64,000 nucleotides of DNA, taken from assembly GCA_026014485.1 (NCBI GenBank), contig JAOZIE010000001.1, positions 3,336 through 67,335 of the forward strand. The letters run 5' to 3'. The notes below the pieces were generated by a model. That model was not told where the DNA came from, made no database searches, and saw only the letters and a program-made list of their open reading frames with translations. This document shows, piece after piece, positions 8,910 to 17,916 of this stretch. This DNA comes from Candidatus Bathyarchaeota archaeon. GTDB lineage: Archaea > Thermoproteota > Bathyarchaeia > Bathyarchaeales > Bathycorpusculaceae. Position numbers and translations under genes: made by a program. How positions within the stretch are numbered: position 1 is the first letter of the stretch; the number at the start of each line of letters is the position of its first letter.

Positions 8910-10090
8910 CGGGTCCCCTGTTCAATAACCAACCGCAGAGCCTTCGCCAGTTCTTCGGCGGACACAGCAGGCAAATAAATCAGCGTTGACCGCCCACGCG
9001 TGCCTTCGCTTGAAACCTCAGTTTTCAGGAAGCCCAACACGGAGAGCCCCTGCAGGTACTTCCAGAGCTGCGTGTGGCTGACGGGCTTCTCGTCGTACTC
9101 TTCGCAGGCAACTGCGTAAGCCTCCTCAATCTCTGACAGCGTAGCGTAAGCTTCGTTGGTCTCTAGGAAAACCTCTGCGGTTCCCAGCAGAAAAAGCTTC
9201 TCGTGTAGCCCAAGCTCCTCAATTTGGCTCTTCTGTAGTGTGGGAATTATGCTGGAGATGGCTTTGCGCACGCACTCAGGCGTAACCGCATCCAAGTCTT
9301 GGGCGTCAGCGTATTTCCCTGCGCGCCACAGCAACTCGATGCCGAAACGGGCGTTGCCGTTTTCATCCTGAGATAAATCCGCCGCGAAGCCAACAACCTC
9401 TTCGGGCACCGCGGAATCTTCAAACGCCAAAGCAGTACGTTCGCTTAAGATGTCGATGAGCTGCGCTTTTCCGTAACGTTCCAGCCGAACCACGTTGCGC
9501 TGAAGCGTGCTTTTGGCGCTGTCATCTAGGCGTTTGGTGGACTCCAAATTCCGCATGACGCACACCAGTGAGATGCGTTGAGGCTTGTTGGGTCTCAGCT
9601 CTTGCAGACGGGTCAGGTTATACACGGCATCGGAGCCCTCCGCTTCAATGAGGCTGTCGAACTCGTCCAAAGCCAGAACCATATAGGCGTTTTCCTCGTC
9701 CAGATGCTGCAACAGTGCCCTGAGGACTTCTTCGGCGCCGTAGCCTCGCTGCGGAAACGTAGGCTTCAGAACCGTCAGCGCATGCTGCAGGATAAGGAAC
9801 AGTTTGCCTCGGTACTCGCGGCAGTTAACGTGTACGTAGTGGAGGTTTATGCTGCGTTTGTGAGCTTCAATGGTGATGTCTTCTCCGAAACGCTGGCACA
9901 GCGCCGTTTTCCCTGTGCCTATGTCGCCTGTGACGATGACTCGCTGCGCCATCTTGTCAGGTATCCGCAGCAGGAAGCTAAAGAACTCCATAAGAAGGCG
10001 GTGTTCTTTTTCGCGGTGAGGCAGTCGACTGGGTACATAGTTTATGTCCAGTTTCGACTCATCTTTGAATACGCTGCTGTGGAACTTCAC
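8906..10090 (-). CDS. Orc1/Cdc6-family AAA+ ATPase
   Basis: A 394-residue archaeal initiator-family protein. Walker A is GDIGTGKT (55-62), Walker B ends in ALDEFD (Asp142-Glu143), and a sensor segment follows in VCVMRNLEST. A C-terminal winged helix (about 300-394) should bind DNA. Family role: origin recognition and MCM loading. The motifs diverge somewhat from main Orc1-1 proteins, so a paralogue with a regulatory role is possible. It heads an operon with a wHTH and moaCBA. I found no origin-type repeat in the 114 bases upstream. GTG start. Confidence 0.88.
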   Translation of the reverse strand: MKFHSSVFKDESKLDINYVPSRLPHREKEHRLLMEFFSFLLRIPDKMAQRVIVTGDIGTGKTALCQRFGEDITIEAHKRSINLHYVHVNCREYRGKLFLILQHALTVLKPTFPQRGYGAEEVLRALLQHLDEENAYMVLALDEFDSLIEAEGSDAVYNLTRLQELRPNKPQRISLVCVMRNLESTKRLDDSAKSTLQRNVVRLERYGKAQLIDILSERTALAFEDSAVPEEVVGFAADLSQDENGNARFGIELLWRAGKYADAQDLDAVTPECVRKAISSIIPTLQKSQIEELGLHEKLFLLGTAEVFLETNEAYATLSEIEEAYAVACEEYDEKPVSHTQLWKYLQGLSVLGFLKTEVSSEGTRGRSTLIYLPAVSAEELAKALRLVIEQGTR

Positions 10091-10204
10091 TCTTGAACCT
10101 CAATTAACTGTTTACGCAGTGAATCTAGTTTTGTTAGTTAATTAGCTTTTCAGAAGCAAAAACCTAATAAATACATCTTTGTACTCTCTATTTCCGACCC
10201 AACA

Positions 10205-10789
10205 ATGATACCAAAATACTTCTTCCTAACCAGAGGCGTAGGCAAACACAAAGAACAACTGCAATCCTTTGAGTTGGCGCTGCGAGACGCAGGCATACAG
10301 CACTGCAACTTAGTAGCCGTCTCAAGCATCGTACCCCCAGGATGCGAATTGCTTCCACGGGAAAAAGGCTTAAAGATGGTGAGCCCAGGAGAAATCACGT
10401 TTGTCGTCATCGCCCGAAACGCCACCAACGAACCCCACCGCTTAGTTGCTTCATCCATAGGCGTTGCGATTCCCTCAGGCAAAAACCAGTACGGTTACCT
10501 GTCGGAGCACCACAGCTTCGGGCAAAGCGACGAAACCGCAGGAGACTATTCTGAAGACTTAGCTGCAACCATGCTTGCCACAACCATGGGCATCCAATTT
10601 GACCCCGAAACAGCATGGGACGAAAGAAAACAACTTTTCAAAACCAGCGGCTTAATCATCAAAACAGCCAACATGACACAGACAGCAGTCGGCGACAAAA
10701 ACGGACTCTGGACAACAGCAATAGCAGCAGCAGTTTTCGTACCAGCAGAAAACGGCAAACCCCCAAAAACAACTAAAGCATCCAAATAA
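10205..10789 (+). CDS. pdaD: pyruvoyl-dependent arginine decarboxylase
   Basis: A 194-residue proenzyme that makes agmatine from arginine, the first step of archaeal polyamine (and tRNA agmatidine) synthesis. It should self-cleave between Ser40 and Ser41 in [11 protein letters not shown], giving the beta chain and a pyruvoyl-capped alpha chain. GVAIPSG and [11 protein letters not shown] are family-typical. The Lys/Pro-rich tail is short. It is divergent from orc1/cdc6. Confidence 0.95.
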   Translation: MIPKYFFLTRGVGKHKEQLQSFELALRDAGIQHCNLVAVSSIVPPGCELLPREKGLKMVSPGEITFVVIARNATNEPHRLVASSIGVAIPSGKNQYGYLSEHHSFGQSDETAGDYSEDLAATMLATTMGIQFDPETAWDERKQLFKTSGLIIKTANMTQTAVGDKNGLWTTAIAAAVFVPAENGKPPKTTKASK

Positions 10790-10868
10790 CCCTCTTTCTT
10801 CAAAACTCTTTTCTTTCTTAAAAAAAGACCAAAAAGGGAAAACAAAAAAGAGAACCTTTTTCTTCAGG

Positions 10869-11123
10869 TCAGGTTTTACGGGAATCCAAGATACCGCGGC
10901 ATATATCGGCATACTCGCAGTATTCTAAGCAGGCAGCGGTTTTATCGGGGCGCTTCCATTCCGCACCGCATTCCGTACAGGTGGTTTTGTCTTCGTCACT
11001 CCAGATTTCTAAGTCACTTCCGCAAACATGACATTTGATGTAGGAGGGCTTGGGCTGAAGCAAGTCGCGTAGCCCAGGGCACGTTTGCGGGTTCTTTTCC
11101 ACAGGCTTATCTTTAGAGCTCAA
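10869..11123 (-). CDS. small zinc-ribbon protein
   Basis: About 84 residues. A CHVCG...CTECG pair forms a zinc ribbon, and a C-terminal CLEYCEYADIC adds three further cysteines. GGAGGTG lies 6 bases before the TTG at 11123, so this start is preferred to the TTG at 11138. It overlaps the end of the ferredoxin gene by 11 bases. The context (ArsR regulator, ferredoxin) suggests a metal- or redox-related role. No specific family recognised. Confidence 0.7.
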   Translation of the reverse strand: MSSKDKPVEKNPQTCPGLRDLLQPKPSYIKCHVCGSDLEIWSDEDKTTCTECGAEWKRPDKTAACLEYCEYADICRGILDSRKT

Positions 11124-11766
11124 CGAGTTCACCTCCAACCTTCACCTCGTACTCCTTCACGGGGATTTGCTTGCCCGAAGCCTCAAGAGCCCTGTCCAAG
11201 GCCCATTTCAAACCCGTGCAGCAGGGCACCTCCATGTGGGCAACCGTTATGGCAGCAACGTTGTTCTGCTTGAGGATTTCAGTTAGTTTCTGGGCGTATG
11301 CACGGGCATCATCAAACTTGGGGCAGCCAATGACCACCAGTTTTCCCTGAAGCAGGACGCTGTGGAAGTTTTTGATGGCAACTGGCGCGCAGTCAGCGGC
11401 AATTAGCAGCTCAGCATTTTCATAGAACGGTGCCTTCACGGGGATAAGGTTCAGTTTCACGGGCCACTGAGGCTTTGCGGGGGCAACTTGTGCTGTGGAG
11501 TCCACAGGCTTAACAGCAGCATTTTTGCTTTTGAGGTATTCATGGACCTCTTGTTCGTTGAAGGCTTCGGCTTCCCGCTCCGTTATCGTTATGGCTCCCT
11601 GTGGACATTCCCCCAAGCAGGCGCCTAAACCGTCGCAGTAAGTGTCCTTGATTATTTTGGCTTTTCCGTTCACAATTTGGAGGGCGCCTTCGACGCATTT
11701 GGGGATGCATTTTCCGCAGCCGTTGCATAGGGCTTCGTTGATGTTTACGATTTTTCTTTTTACCAT
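11113..11766 (-). CDS. [4Fe-4S] ferredoxin-domain protein
   Basis: A 217-residue iron-sulfur protein. Residues 8-62 hold two cluster motifs, CNGCGKCIPKC and CDGLGACLGEC. The second is the atypical spacing common in this archaeal family. After a linker, a C-terminal domain contains LVVIGCPKFDDARAY and EVPCCTGLKWAL, with extra cysteines. It is probably an electron carrier or sensor. It starts directly after the ArsR gene and is followed by the zinc-ribbon gene. Confidence 0.88.
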   Translation of the reverse strand: MVKRKIVNINEALCNGCGKCIPKCVEGALQIVNGKAKIIKDTYCDGLGACLGECPQGAITITEREAEAFNEQEVHEYLKSKNAAVKPVDSTAQVAPAKPQWPVKLNLIPVKAPFYENAELLIAADCAPVAIKNFHSVLLQGKLVVIGCPKFDDARAYAQKLTEILKQNNVAAITVAHMEVPCCTGLKWALDRALEASGKQIPVKEYEVKVGGELVEL

Positions 11767-11767
11767 G

Positions 11768-12088
11768 CTATTTTTCTCCTGTGAGGCATTTTCCGCCTCG
11801 GGGACAGAACTTTTCGGCGTGGTTTTCGATGGCTTTGAAGATGGGGTCTATGGTTTCGTGGTTTATGGAGTAAACGTGTTTTTTGCCTTGGTTTTCGATG
11901 GATATGAAGTTGCAGGCGAGCAGCGGTTGTAGGTTATGGGATATCATGCTTTGTTCTTGTCCGAGGGCGGCGGCTATTTCGCCGACGCTCATGGGTTTGG
12001 TCATTAGCTGTTCGAGTGTGGCGAGCCGTGTGGGGTTTGCTAGGTTGCTGAAGAAGCGGTGGCATATGGTGGTTAATCCTTTTTTCAT
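11768..12088 (-). CDS. ArsR-family transcriptional regulator
   Basis: A 106-residue winged-helix repressor. LANPTRLATLEQL and the helix-turn-helix SVGEIAAALGQEQSMISHNLQPL are ArsR hallmarks. The C-terminal CPRGGKC could hold a metal or respond to redox state. It heads an operon with the ferredoxin and zinc-ribbon genes. Palindromes in its own leader (see the operator entry) suggest autoregulation. ATG start. Confidence 0.9.
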   Translation of the reverse strand: MKKGLTTICHRFFSNLANPTRLATLEQLMTKPMSVGEIAAALGQEQSMISHNLQPLLACNFISIENQGKKHVYSINHETIDPIFKAIENHAEKFCPRGGKCLTGEK

Positions 12089-12100
12089 GGTTTTACGCCT

Positions 12101-12156
12101 TGATATAAACTATTCATATGAACACTACTTCATATGAAGTATTACTCATATAAACT
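12101..12156 (-). promoter_or_regulatory. promoter and palindromic operator of the ArsR operon
   Basis: On the minus strand a TATA-like GTTTATATGA (12146-12155) is followed by two near-perfect palindromes, ACTTCATATGAAGT (12127-12140) and TTCATATGAA (12113-12122), and a second GTTTATAT (12103-12110) close to the ATG. Palindromes placed between the TATA box and the start fit a repressor site. Binding by the adjacent ArsR protein is inference. Confidence 0.6.
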
Positions 12157-12232
12157 TGCTGGTCACCCACAAACACAAACCTCAGAAACAAATATTGCCC
12201 ACCAAAAACCCTCTAAAACCCAGTGAACCCCA

Positions 12233-12649
12233 ATGAAGTTCCAAGGCAGAACCACAACCGCCATCATACCCTACCCCGAAAACAAAATCCTCCTAATCAA
12301 ACGGTCCACACCGCCGTTCATCGGCTACTGGGCGCTACCAGGAGGCAGGGTTGACCCCGGCGAAACAGTCGAGCAAACCGTGGTACGCGAAGTCAAAGAG
12401 GAAACAGGACTTGACGCAGAAATAGTCCGTAAGGTAGGCGAGTACCATGAAAAGGGAAGCCAAGGCGGATACGAATATGATTACCATCCAGCGTGCTTTT
12501 TGGTGAAGCCTGTAGGCGGGGAGCTAAAAAGGCAGGAAACTGAAATCAAGGAAATCAAGCTTTTCAGGCTCACCGAGGTCCCCGAGGTTTTGGCGTTTGT
12601 GCACACCCAAATGATTAAAGATTACCGCGCAAGCACACCTCCTGAATAG
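12233..12649 (+). CDS. NUDIX hydrolase
   Basis: A 138-residue NUDIX protein. The box [12 protein letters not shown]...REVKEETGL matches Gx5Ex7REUxEExGU in full, so the pyrophosphohydrolase site is intact. Likely substrates are nucleoside diphosphate derivatives (ADP-ribose or mutagenic nucleotides), not resolvable from sequence. It is divergent from the ArsR operon and could share its control region. Confidence 0.93.
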   Translation: MKFQGRTTTAIIPYPENKILLIKRSTPPFIGYWALPGGRVDPGETVEQTVVREVKEETGLDAEIVRKVGEYHEKGSQGGYEYDYHPACFLVKPVGGELKRQETEIKEIKLFRLTEVPEVLAFVHTQMIKDYRASTPPE

Positions 12650-12761
12650 GCAAACCCACTATAGACCCATAAAAGTGCAAAAGAACTTTCGCTATCAAGC
12701 CGCACCCCTATCCTGATAAGAAGAAACGCTTCAACTCAAGACATGCAAAACCGTGATGCGG

Positions 12762-13139
12762 TTACTTCGCTTGGGGGTCCATCTGCATTATGCCGAATAT
12801 GTTGCCCTCAGGGTCTTTGCAGTAAGTCATGTAGCCAACGCCTGGAACAGCCATTTTCGGCATCAGAACCTCACCGCCTGTTTGCCTAATTCTCTTTGCA
12901 GCCTCGTCAATTGAGGGCACACTCACAGTGTTAATCGTTGTAGGATGAATGTTGTCTTTTGCGGCTATGGCGCCGTTTATCCCAGGCTCAGAGTCCTCCC
13001 CCGTCGTGACCAGCCAGTAATTCACGGGGCCACCCCATTTCTCTATTTTCCAGCCGAAAACCGTCTTGTAGAAAGCTACTGCACGCTCCATGTTGTCTGC
13101 GGGAATCTCAAAGTGTATAACTTTTGACACATGCTTCAC
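12762..13139 (-). CDS. VOC-family (glyoxalase/bleomycin-resistance fold) protein
   Basis: A 125-residue vicinal-oxygen-chelate protein with two beta-alpha-beta-beta-beta modules. It has the N-terminal HFEIPADNMERAVAFYKTVFGWK, quoted in part as the typical 'dxxxxxxFYxxvfgW' pattern, and the C-terminal YCKDPEGNIFGIMQ. His and Glu at metal positions are present. Close relatives are annotated as glyoxalase-like with unknown substrate. It is convergent with the NUDIX gene. Confidence 0.9.
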   Translation of the reverse strand: MKHVSKVIHFEIPADNMERAVAFYKTVFGWKIEKWGGPVNYWLVTTGEDSEPGINGAIAAKDNIHPTTINTVSVPSIDEAAKRIRQTGGEVLMPKMAVPGVGYMTYCKDPEGNIFGIMQMDPQAK

Positions 13140-13173
13140 TCCACATTAGTCAATATAGTAACAATCGGTAAAC

Positions 13174-13338
13174 TTATGTGTGTTTAAGTTCGTTGAACTG
13201 TCTCAGTTTTCGTGTTGCCTCTTTGAAAGCTTCGGATGGCGGCACGCCTTCGCTAAAGCAAAGACGGACGTAATCTAAAACAACCGTTTTCTCAAAGGAT
13301 ACAGCTTCCTCCACGGCTAAAGCACTTCTTCGAGGCAT
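13174..13338 (-). CDS. 54-residue small protein
   Basis: Too short for the ORF track. It starts MPRRSALAVEEA and ends ...FNELKHT. It is predicted helical, with a charged surface. The ATG lies 2 bases after the stop of the upstream 78-residue gene, with GGAG about 8 bases before it, so the two are coupled. No family recognised. Confidence 0.55.
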   Translation of the reverse strand: MPRRSALAVEEAVSFEKTVVLDYVRLCFSEGVPPSEAFKEATRKLRQFNELKHT

Positions 13339-13340
13339 TT

Positions 13341-13577
13341 CTATTCATCTCCAACGGCGGATACCGCGGACTTGTTGGATAAGATACAGAGTTTCATCAG
13401 GTACTGCCGGTAATTCGCCATCTCTTTGTCGTGGGCTTCCCTACCCTTCACTGACCAATCATAGGACTTTAAAATTCCCGCTTTAGAATAATCTTCGGGG
13501 GTCAGACGCCTCGCAGGCTCCCTGTGGAACCTTTCTTCAAAACCTCCCTGCACAGTTACCGAGGGTGATATTTGCAT
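13341..13577 (-). CDS. 78-residue hypothetical protein
   Basis: It reads MQISPSVTVQGG... and ends ...SAVGDE. AGAGGAG lies 9 bases before the ATG at 13577; the TTG at 13583 given by the track is also possible. It is the first gene of a pair with the 54-residue gene. An ATTTATAA element at 13613-13622 (minus strand) could be the promoter. The protein has a Tyr/Asp/Lys-rich middle and no recognised domain. Confidence 0.55.
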   Translation of the reverse strand: MQISPSVTVQGGFEERFHREPARRLTPEDYSKAGILKSYDWSVKGREAHDKEMANYRQYLMKLCILSNKSAVSAVGDE

Positions 13578-13815
13578 TTTCAAAAACTCCTCTACTTCTT
13601 GCTGGTTTATTGTTATAAATTAAAAAAATATTTAAAATGTTGTTGCTGTGCCTTACCAATCACAGAAAAAACTGTAGTACACATAGACAAACACAAACGC
13701 AGCAGCCAGAAAAAAGGCAAGAAGCAACCTGTTCAAACCCAAAACAAAGAAGCTTCGTTCAACCACACAAAAACCCAAATACCCAGAGCATTACCGCCTC
13801 AACAGACGGCTATCC

Positions 13816-14277
13816 CTAAGCTTTTTCGTCTTTAGCCTTGAATTTCTCTTCAATAAGTGCAAGAAGTTCCTCGGGCTTAACAGGTTTCACGAGGTAAGCG
13901 TCCGCGCCTTCATCAAGCGCCTTGACACCAGTCTCTAGCGAGGGGAACCCGGTTATCATGATTTTTATGGCGTCATGCATTGCTTGCGGCAGTTTTACGA
14001 GCAAGTCGGTTCCATCCATATCTGGGAGCCGAATATCAATCAACGCCAAATCGTAGGGGTGTATCAGAGTCTTTTCGATGGCTTCCTTACCTGTCTCCGC
14101 AACATCTATTTCATAACCGTTCTTCTGAAGGATACGTGTAAAAGTTCTGAGAATAGACTTGTCATCATCTATCACAATAACACGTTTCTTGACTTTTTCC
14201 AAAGCGCTTTCTTCCTTCTTAAGTTTCAGCCTTAACCGCGATGCCCCTATAAACTCAAACTCAGGTGTAGTAGTCAT
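13816..14277 (-). CDS. response-regulator receiver-domain protein
   Basis: A single CheY-like receiver after a short basic leader. VIVIDDDKS supplies the acidic pocket, LIDIRLPDMDG the phosphoacceptor Asp, MITGFPS the Thr, and LVKPVKPEE the conserved Lys. There is no output domain, so it signals by protein contact. No histidine kinase is in the window. The ATG at 14277 is preferred to a TTG at 14313, and neither has a Shine-Dalgarno sequence. It is divergent from the TrmB-CBS gene, which may indicate a shared pathway. Confidence 0.9.
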   Translation of the reverse strand: MTTTPEFEFIGASRLRLKLKKEESALEKVKKRVIVIDDDKSILRTFTRILQKNGYEIDVAETGKEAIEKTLIHPYDLALIDIRLPDMDGTDLLVKLPQAMHDAIKIMITGFPSLETGVKALDEGADAYLVKPVKPEELLALIEEKFKAKDEKA

Positions 14278-14435
14278 TCGACAGCAAAGAGTTAAAGTTT
14301 TCCCACGCCTCAACGGGGATACTCTAATTTCTCACAGTCACACTTATAAACAGTGCTGATTTTCCCCCCAAAACTTGGTGAGATTCATGCAAATTTAGCC
14401 TCAAACAGCATCCAATATACGGTATTTTGAGTAGT

Positions 14436-14445
14436 GCTTATATAT
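14436..14445 (+). promoter_or_regulatory. TATA box of the TrmB-CBS gene
   Basis: GCTTATATAT lies about 80 bases before the TTG start in an otherwise non-coding divergent region (14278-14526). Its match to the archaeal TATA consensus is good. Confidence 0.45.
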
Positions 14446-14526
14446 CTAGAAAAACAGTATCGTATTGTATCACTAAGTTGTATCAGCCTTGTTATGAAAA
14501 CCCGTGTCTTAAGGGCAGGATGAAAA

Positions 14527-16197
14527 TTGAGTGAAAAGGATATTTTGAAATTTCTTCAAAACTTAGGTTTCTCCAAACGAGAAATCCAAGTTTACATGTT
14601 TCTCGCTAAGAGTGGCCCACAGTCAACCAGTTTCGTGGCGAAAAGACTGAAGATGGAACGGGTGCAAGCATATCGAACCTTCAAGAAACTACAGGAGAAA
14701 GGTTTCATAGAAGCTACGCTTGAACGACCCACACGATTCACAGTTGTCCCCTTTGTCTCCCTTTTGGAATCCTTCATCGAAACCAAAAAAACGGAAGTTG
14801 AAAACCTCAACAAACAGAAAGAAAGCCTTTTGACCTCCTGGCAGACGGTAAGCGCACCTGAATCAGAATACACCGTGGCAAAATTCAGCGTCATAAGCGG
14901 GAAAAAGAAAATCCACGCCAAAATGCTCAACATGATTGACGAAGCGCAAAAAGGTGTTAACGTTTTAACCACAGGGTTAGGCGTTATTCAGGAGGACATA
15001 GGCGGAGTTTTTGACACGGTCTTTGAGACATCCAAAAAACGGAGCATCAAAGTTAAAATCATAGCGGATATCTCAAGAGAGAACTTCCGAATAATGGAAC
15101 GGTTATGCAAAAGAATCACCATGGAAAACGTGAAGGCTGAAACCCGCCACTTAAACCTTAACGCGCACTATTTCCCTCGGTTCCTCATAAAAGACGGAGA
15201 AGAAGCCATCCTGTACACATCCAGCGGAGATGAAGCCTCTATCTTAAACATCGAAGACGAGGGGCTGTGGATAAACGACAAAATGTTCATCTCCATTCTG
15301 CAGGCCTTTTTCAGCCAGATGTGGCAGATCAGTGTGGAAGCAGAAAAGCGTATAGATGAACTCAGAACAGGCATACCCATCTGCGAAACCATAGTGATAA
15401 AGGATCCAGAGGGAGCTTGGCAAAAAGTGGGTAAAATGCTGGAGAACGCCAAGAAAGACGTAATTCTCATCACTTCATCCCAGAGCCTAAGCAAACTACT
15501 TGAAAAGGATCCTTTTGAGAAGTACCACAGGCAGGGGGTGCAATTCCGGCTTATGGCGCCTATCGACTTGGATAATCTTGAAACTGCAAAAAAGCTGTCA
15601 ACCAGCTACGAAGTCAAGCATGTTCCAATAAACTACATGACTATGATGTTAATCGATGACCTCAACCTGTTCATGTTCAAGTCAGCACCACTTAACGACG
15701 TGACCGACGAATCGTTCTTCTACCTGAATGACACGTTCTTCACCAACGATAAACGGTCAAGCGAACGCGTAAGCGAGATGCTCAACGACACTTGGAAACG
15801 AGGCATGGACCTCTCTGAAATCACCTCTCAAGCCGCAGGCTACAGGCTACCGACAATCACGGTTAAGACTACAGAGACTGTTTCCCAAACAGTAGCCACG
15901 ATGCTCAAAAATGACGTCAACGCGGTTCTCGTAACTAAAAACGGCACAACTGTGGGCATAATCGGCGAACGCGACCTCCTCAAAGAAATCGTGCAAAAAA
16001 AGAAAGACCCCGACAAAACCTTAACAGAAGACCTTGACTACACGCCCCTACTGACGTTAAGCAGGGGACAAACCATGACGGATGCCCTGAGAATTATTCG
16101 TGGAAGAGAAACAAAACGCATCGCCGTTGCAAAGGATGGGCAGCTAATGGGCATGTTGACACAGGAACTGGCAGCAAAAGCGTCCACGTCAAGCTAA
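14527..16197 (+). CDS. TrmB-family regulator with C-terminal CBS pair
   Basis: A 556-residue regulator. Residues 5-75 are a TrmB-type winged helix (FSKREIQVYMFLAKSGPQ, KMERVQAYRTFKKLQEKG), followed by a coiled segment. A long middle region with two phospholipase D-like, TrmB effector-like halves follows (about 115-440). The C-terminus holds two CBS motifs (about 445-556; NAVLVTKNGTTVGIIGERDL and RIAVAKDGQLMGMLT). CBS pairs usually sense adenine nucleotides, so DNA binding may respond to energy state. Start is TTG. The gene is divergent from the receiver gene and upstream of tpiA. Confidence 0.85.
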   Translation: MSEKDILKFLQNLGFSKREIQVYMFLAKSGPQSTSFVAKRLKMERVQAYRTFKKLQEKGFIEATLERPTRFTVVPFVSLLESFIETKKTEVENLNKQKESLLTSWQTVSAPESEYTVAKFSVISGKKKIHAKMLNMIDEAQKGVNVLTTGLGVIQEDIGGVFDTVFETSKKRSIKVKIIADISRENFRIMERLCKRITMENVKAETRHLNLNAHYFPRFLIKDGEEAILYTSSGDEASILNIEDEGLWINDKMFISILQAFFSQMWQISVEAEKRIDELRTGIPICETIVIKDPEGAWQKVGKMLENAKKDVILITSSQSLSKLLEKDPFEKYHRQGVQFRLMAPIDLDNLETAKKLSTSYEVKHVPINYMTMMLIDDLNLFMFKSAPLNDVTDESFFYLNDTFFTNDKRSSERVSEMLNDTWKRGMDLSEITSQAAGYRLPTITVKTTETVSQTVATMLKNDVNAVLVTKNGTTVGIIGERDLLKEIVQKKKDPDKTLTEDLDYTPLLTLSRGQTMTDALRIIRGRETKRIAVAKDGQLMGMLTQELAAKASTSS

Positions 16198-16320
16198 GCG
16201 GCAGTAGCCGCCAAACTAACCTCCTTTTGTCAGTTTTCGGTTTTTCAGTTGGGCAGTTTACCTGACTAGACGGGTAGGTTGAGGGCAAACCGTTATTAAT
16301 GGTCAAACGCAACAGCATAG

Positions 16321-17022
<702 letters not shown>

Positions 17023-17032
17023 AGGTGCCCGC

Positions 17033-17914
17033 GTGAAAGTCGAAGCTGAATGTTCCGCATGCTTGATTTCCAGAGGCTGCGCAGAAGTTTACATGGCTAC
17101 AACTAACCCAGCCCTGCGGTTTCGGTGTATGGCCGAGATTGTGAAACTCATTAACCGTGAATTCAAGCCCACCTCGAACTCTGCGGATTTAGGAACTAAA
17201 CGTGACAAGATAATCAGAGAACTCACAGGTAACCGTGACCCCTACCAGCGAACCAAGAAACTCAGCAACCAAAAAGCCAAAGAGCTTGTGCCCTACGTCC
17301 AAAAATTTGTGGATGAAGGCTACAGCCAGAAAGACCGCTTCAAAAAAGCCTGCTTGTGCGCCATCGTCGGAAACATCATGGAGTTTGACATTCCAGGACA
17401 TAACTTCACCCTGAAAGACCTGCGCAAAACAATCGGCAGGGCAGCCAAAGACCTTGTTATAGACGACATGGACAGCGCCTACGAGTTAGCCAAAAAAAAC
17501 GGCAAAATCCTGTTTCTGGCAGATAACGCAGGCGAAATCGTGTTTGACGCCATCCTCGTAGAGCAACTCAAAAACATGGGGTTACATGTAACCTATGTAG
17601 TCAAGGAGGCACCAGTGATAAACGATGCCACCATGGAAGATGTCGAATTCTGCGGAATGGATAACCTCGCCGACGAAGTCATGACTACAGGGGCAGACGC
17701 CGTTGGTTTGCAGCTAAAGCTGGTCAGCCCCGAGTTCCTCAAGGTATACGACAAAGCCAAACTGGTTTTCGCAAAAGGCATGGGCTACGCGGAGACCCTC
17801 ACCGAGTTCGAACTGAAAAAGCCGCATTTCCTCATGTTCAGGTCTAAATGCACGCCTGTGGCAAACTATTTCTGTGTCCCAAGACACAAAAATATTGCCA
17901 AGCTGATGCCCTGA
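17033..17914 (+). CDS. DUF89/ARMT1-like metal-dependent phosphatase
   Basis: About 293 residues from the GTG at 17033, which has AAAGGTG upstream. The track's 16982 start would overlap tpiA. The DUF89 core is clear: an N-terminal Cys pair (CSACLISR), LADNAGEIVFD with the metal-binding Asp-Asn, and FAKGMGYAETLTEF near the end. The family acts as damage-control phosphatases on sugar phosphates. Sitting between tpiA and the debranching enzyme, a role in clearing aberrant sugar phosphates is plausible inference. Confidence 0.88.
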   Translation: MKVEAECSACLISRGCAEVYMATTNPALRFRCMAEIVKLINREFKPTSNSADLGTKRDKIIRELTGNRDPYQRTKKLSNQKAKELVPYVQKFVDEGYSQKDRFKKACLCAIVGNIMEFDIPGHNFTLKDLRKTIGRAAKDLVIDDMDSAYELAKKNGKILFLADNAGEIVFDAILVEQLKNMGLHVTYVVKEAPVINDATMEDVEFCGMDNLADEVMTTGADAVGLQLKLVSPEFLKVYDKAKLVFAKGMGYAETLTEFELKKPHFLMFRSKCTPVANYFCVPRHKNIAKLMP

Positions 17915-17916
17915 AA

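Noticed and set aside
10091-10204. Replication origin beside orc1/cdc6
   Set aside because: AT-rich, but no repeated ORB-like motif could be seen.
13572-13835. 87-residue plus-strand ORF
   Set aside because: Lys/Gln/Thr-rich read-through of an AT-rich promoter region, opposite a better-supported small gene.
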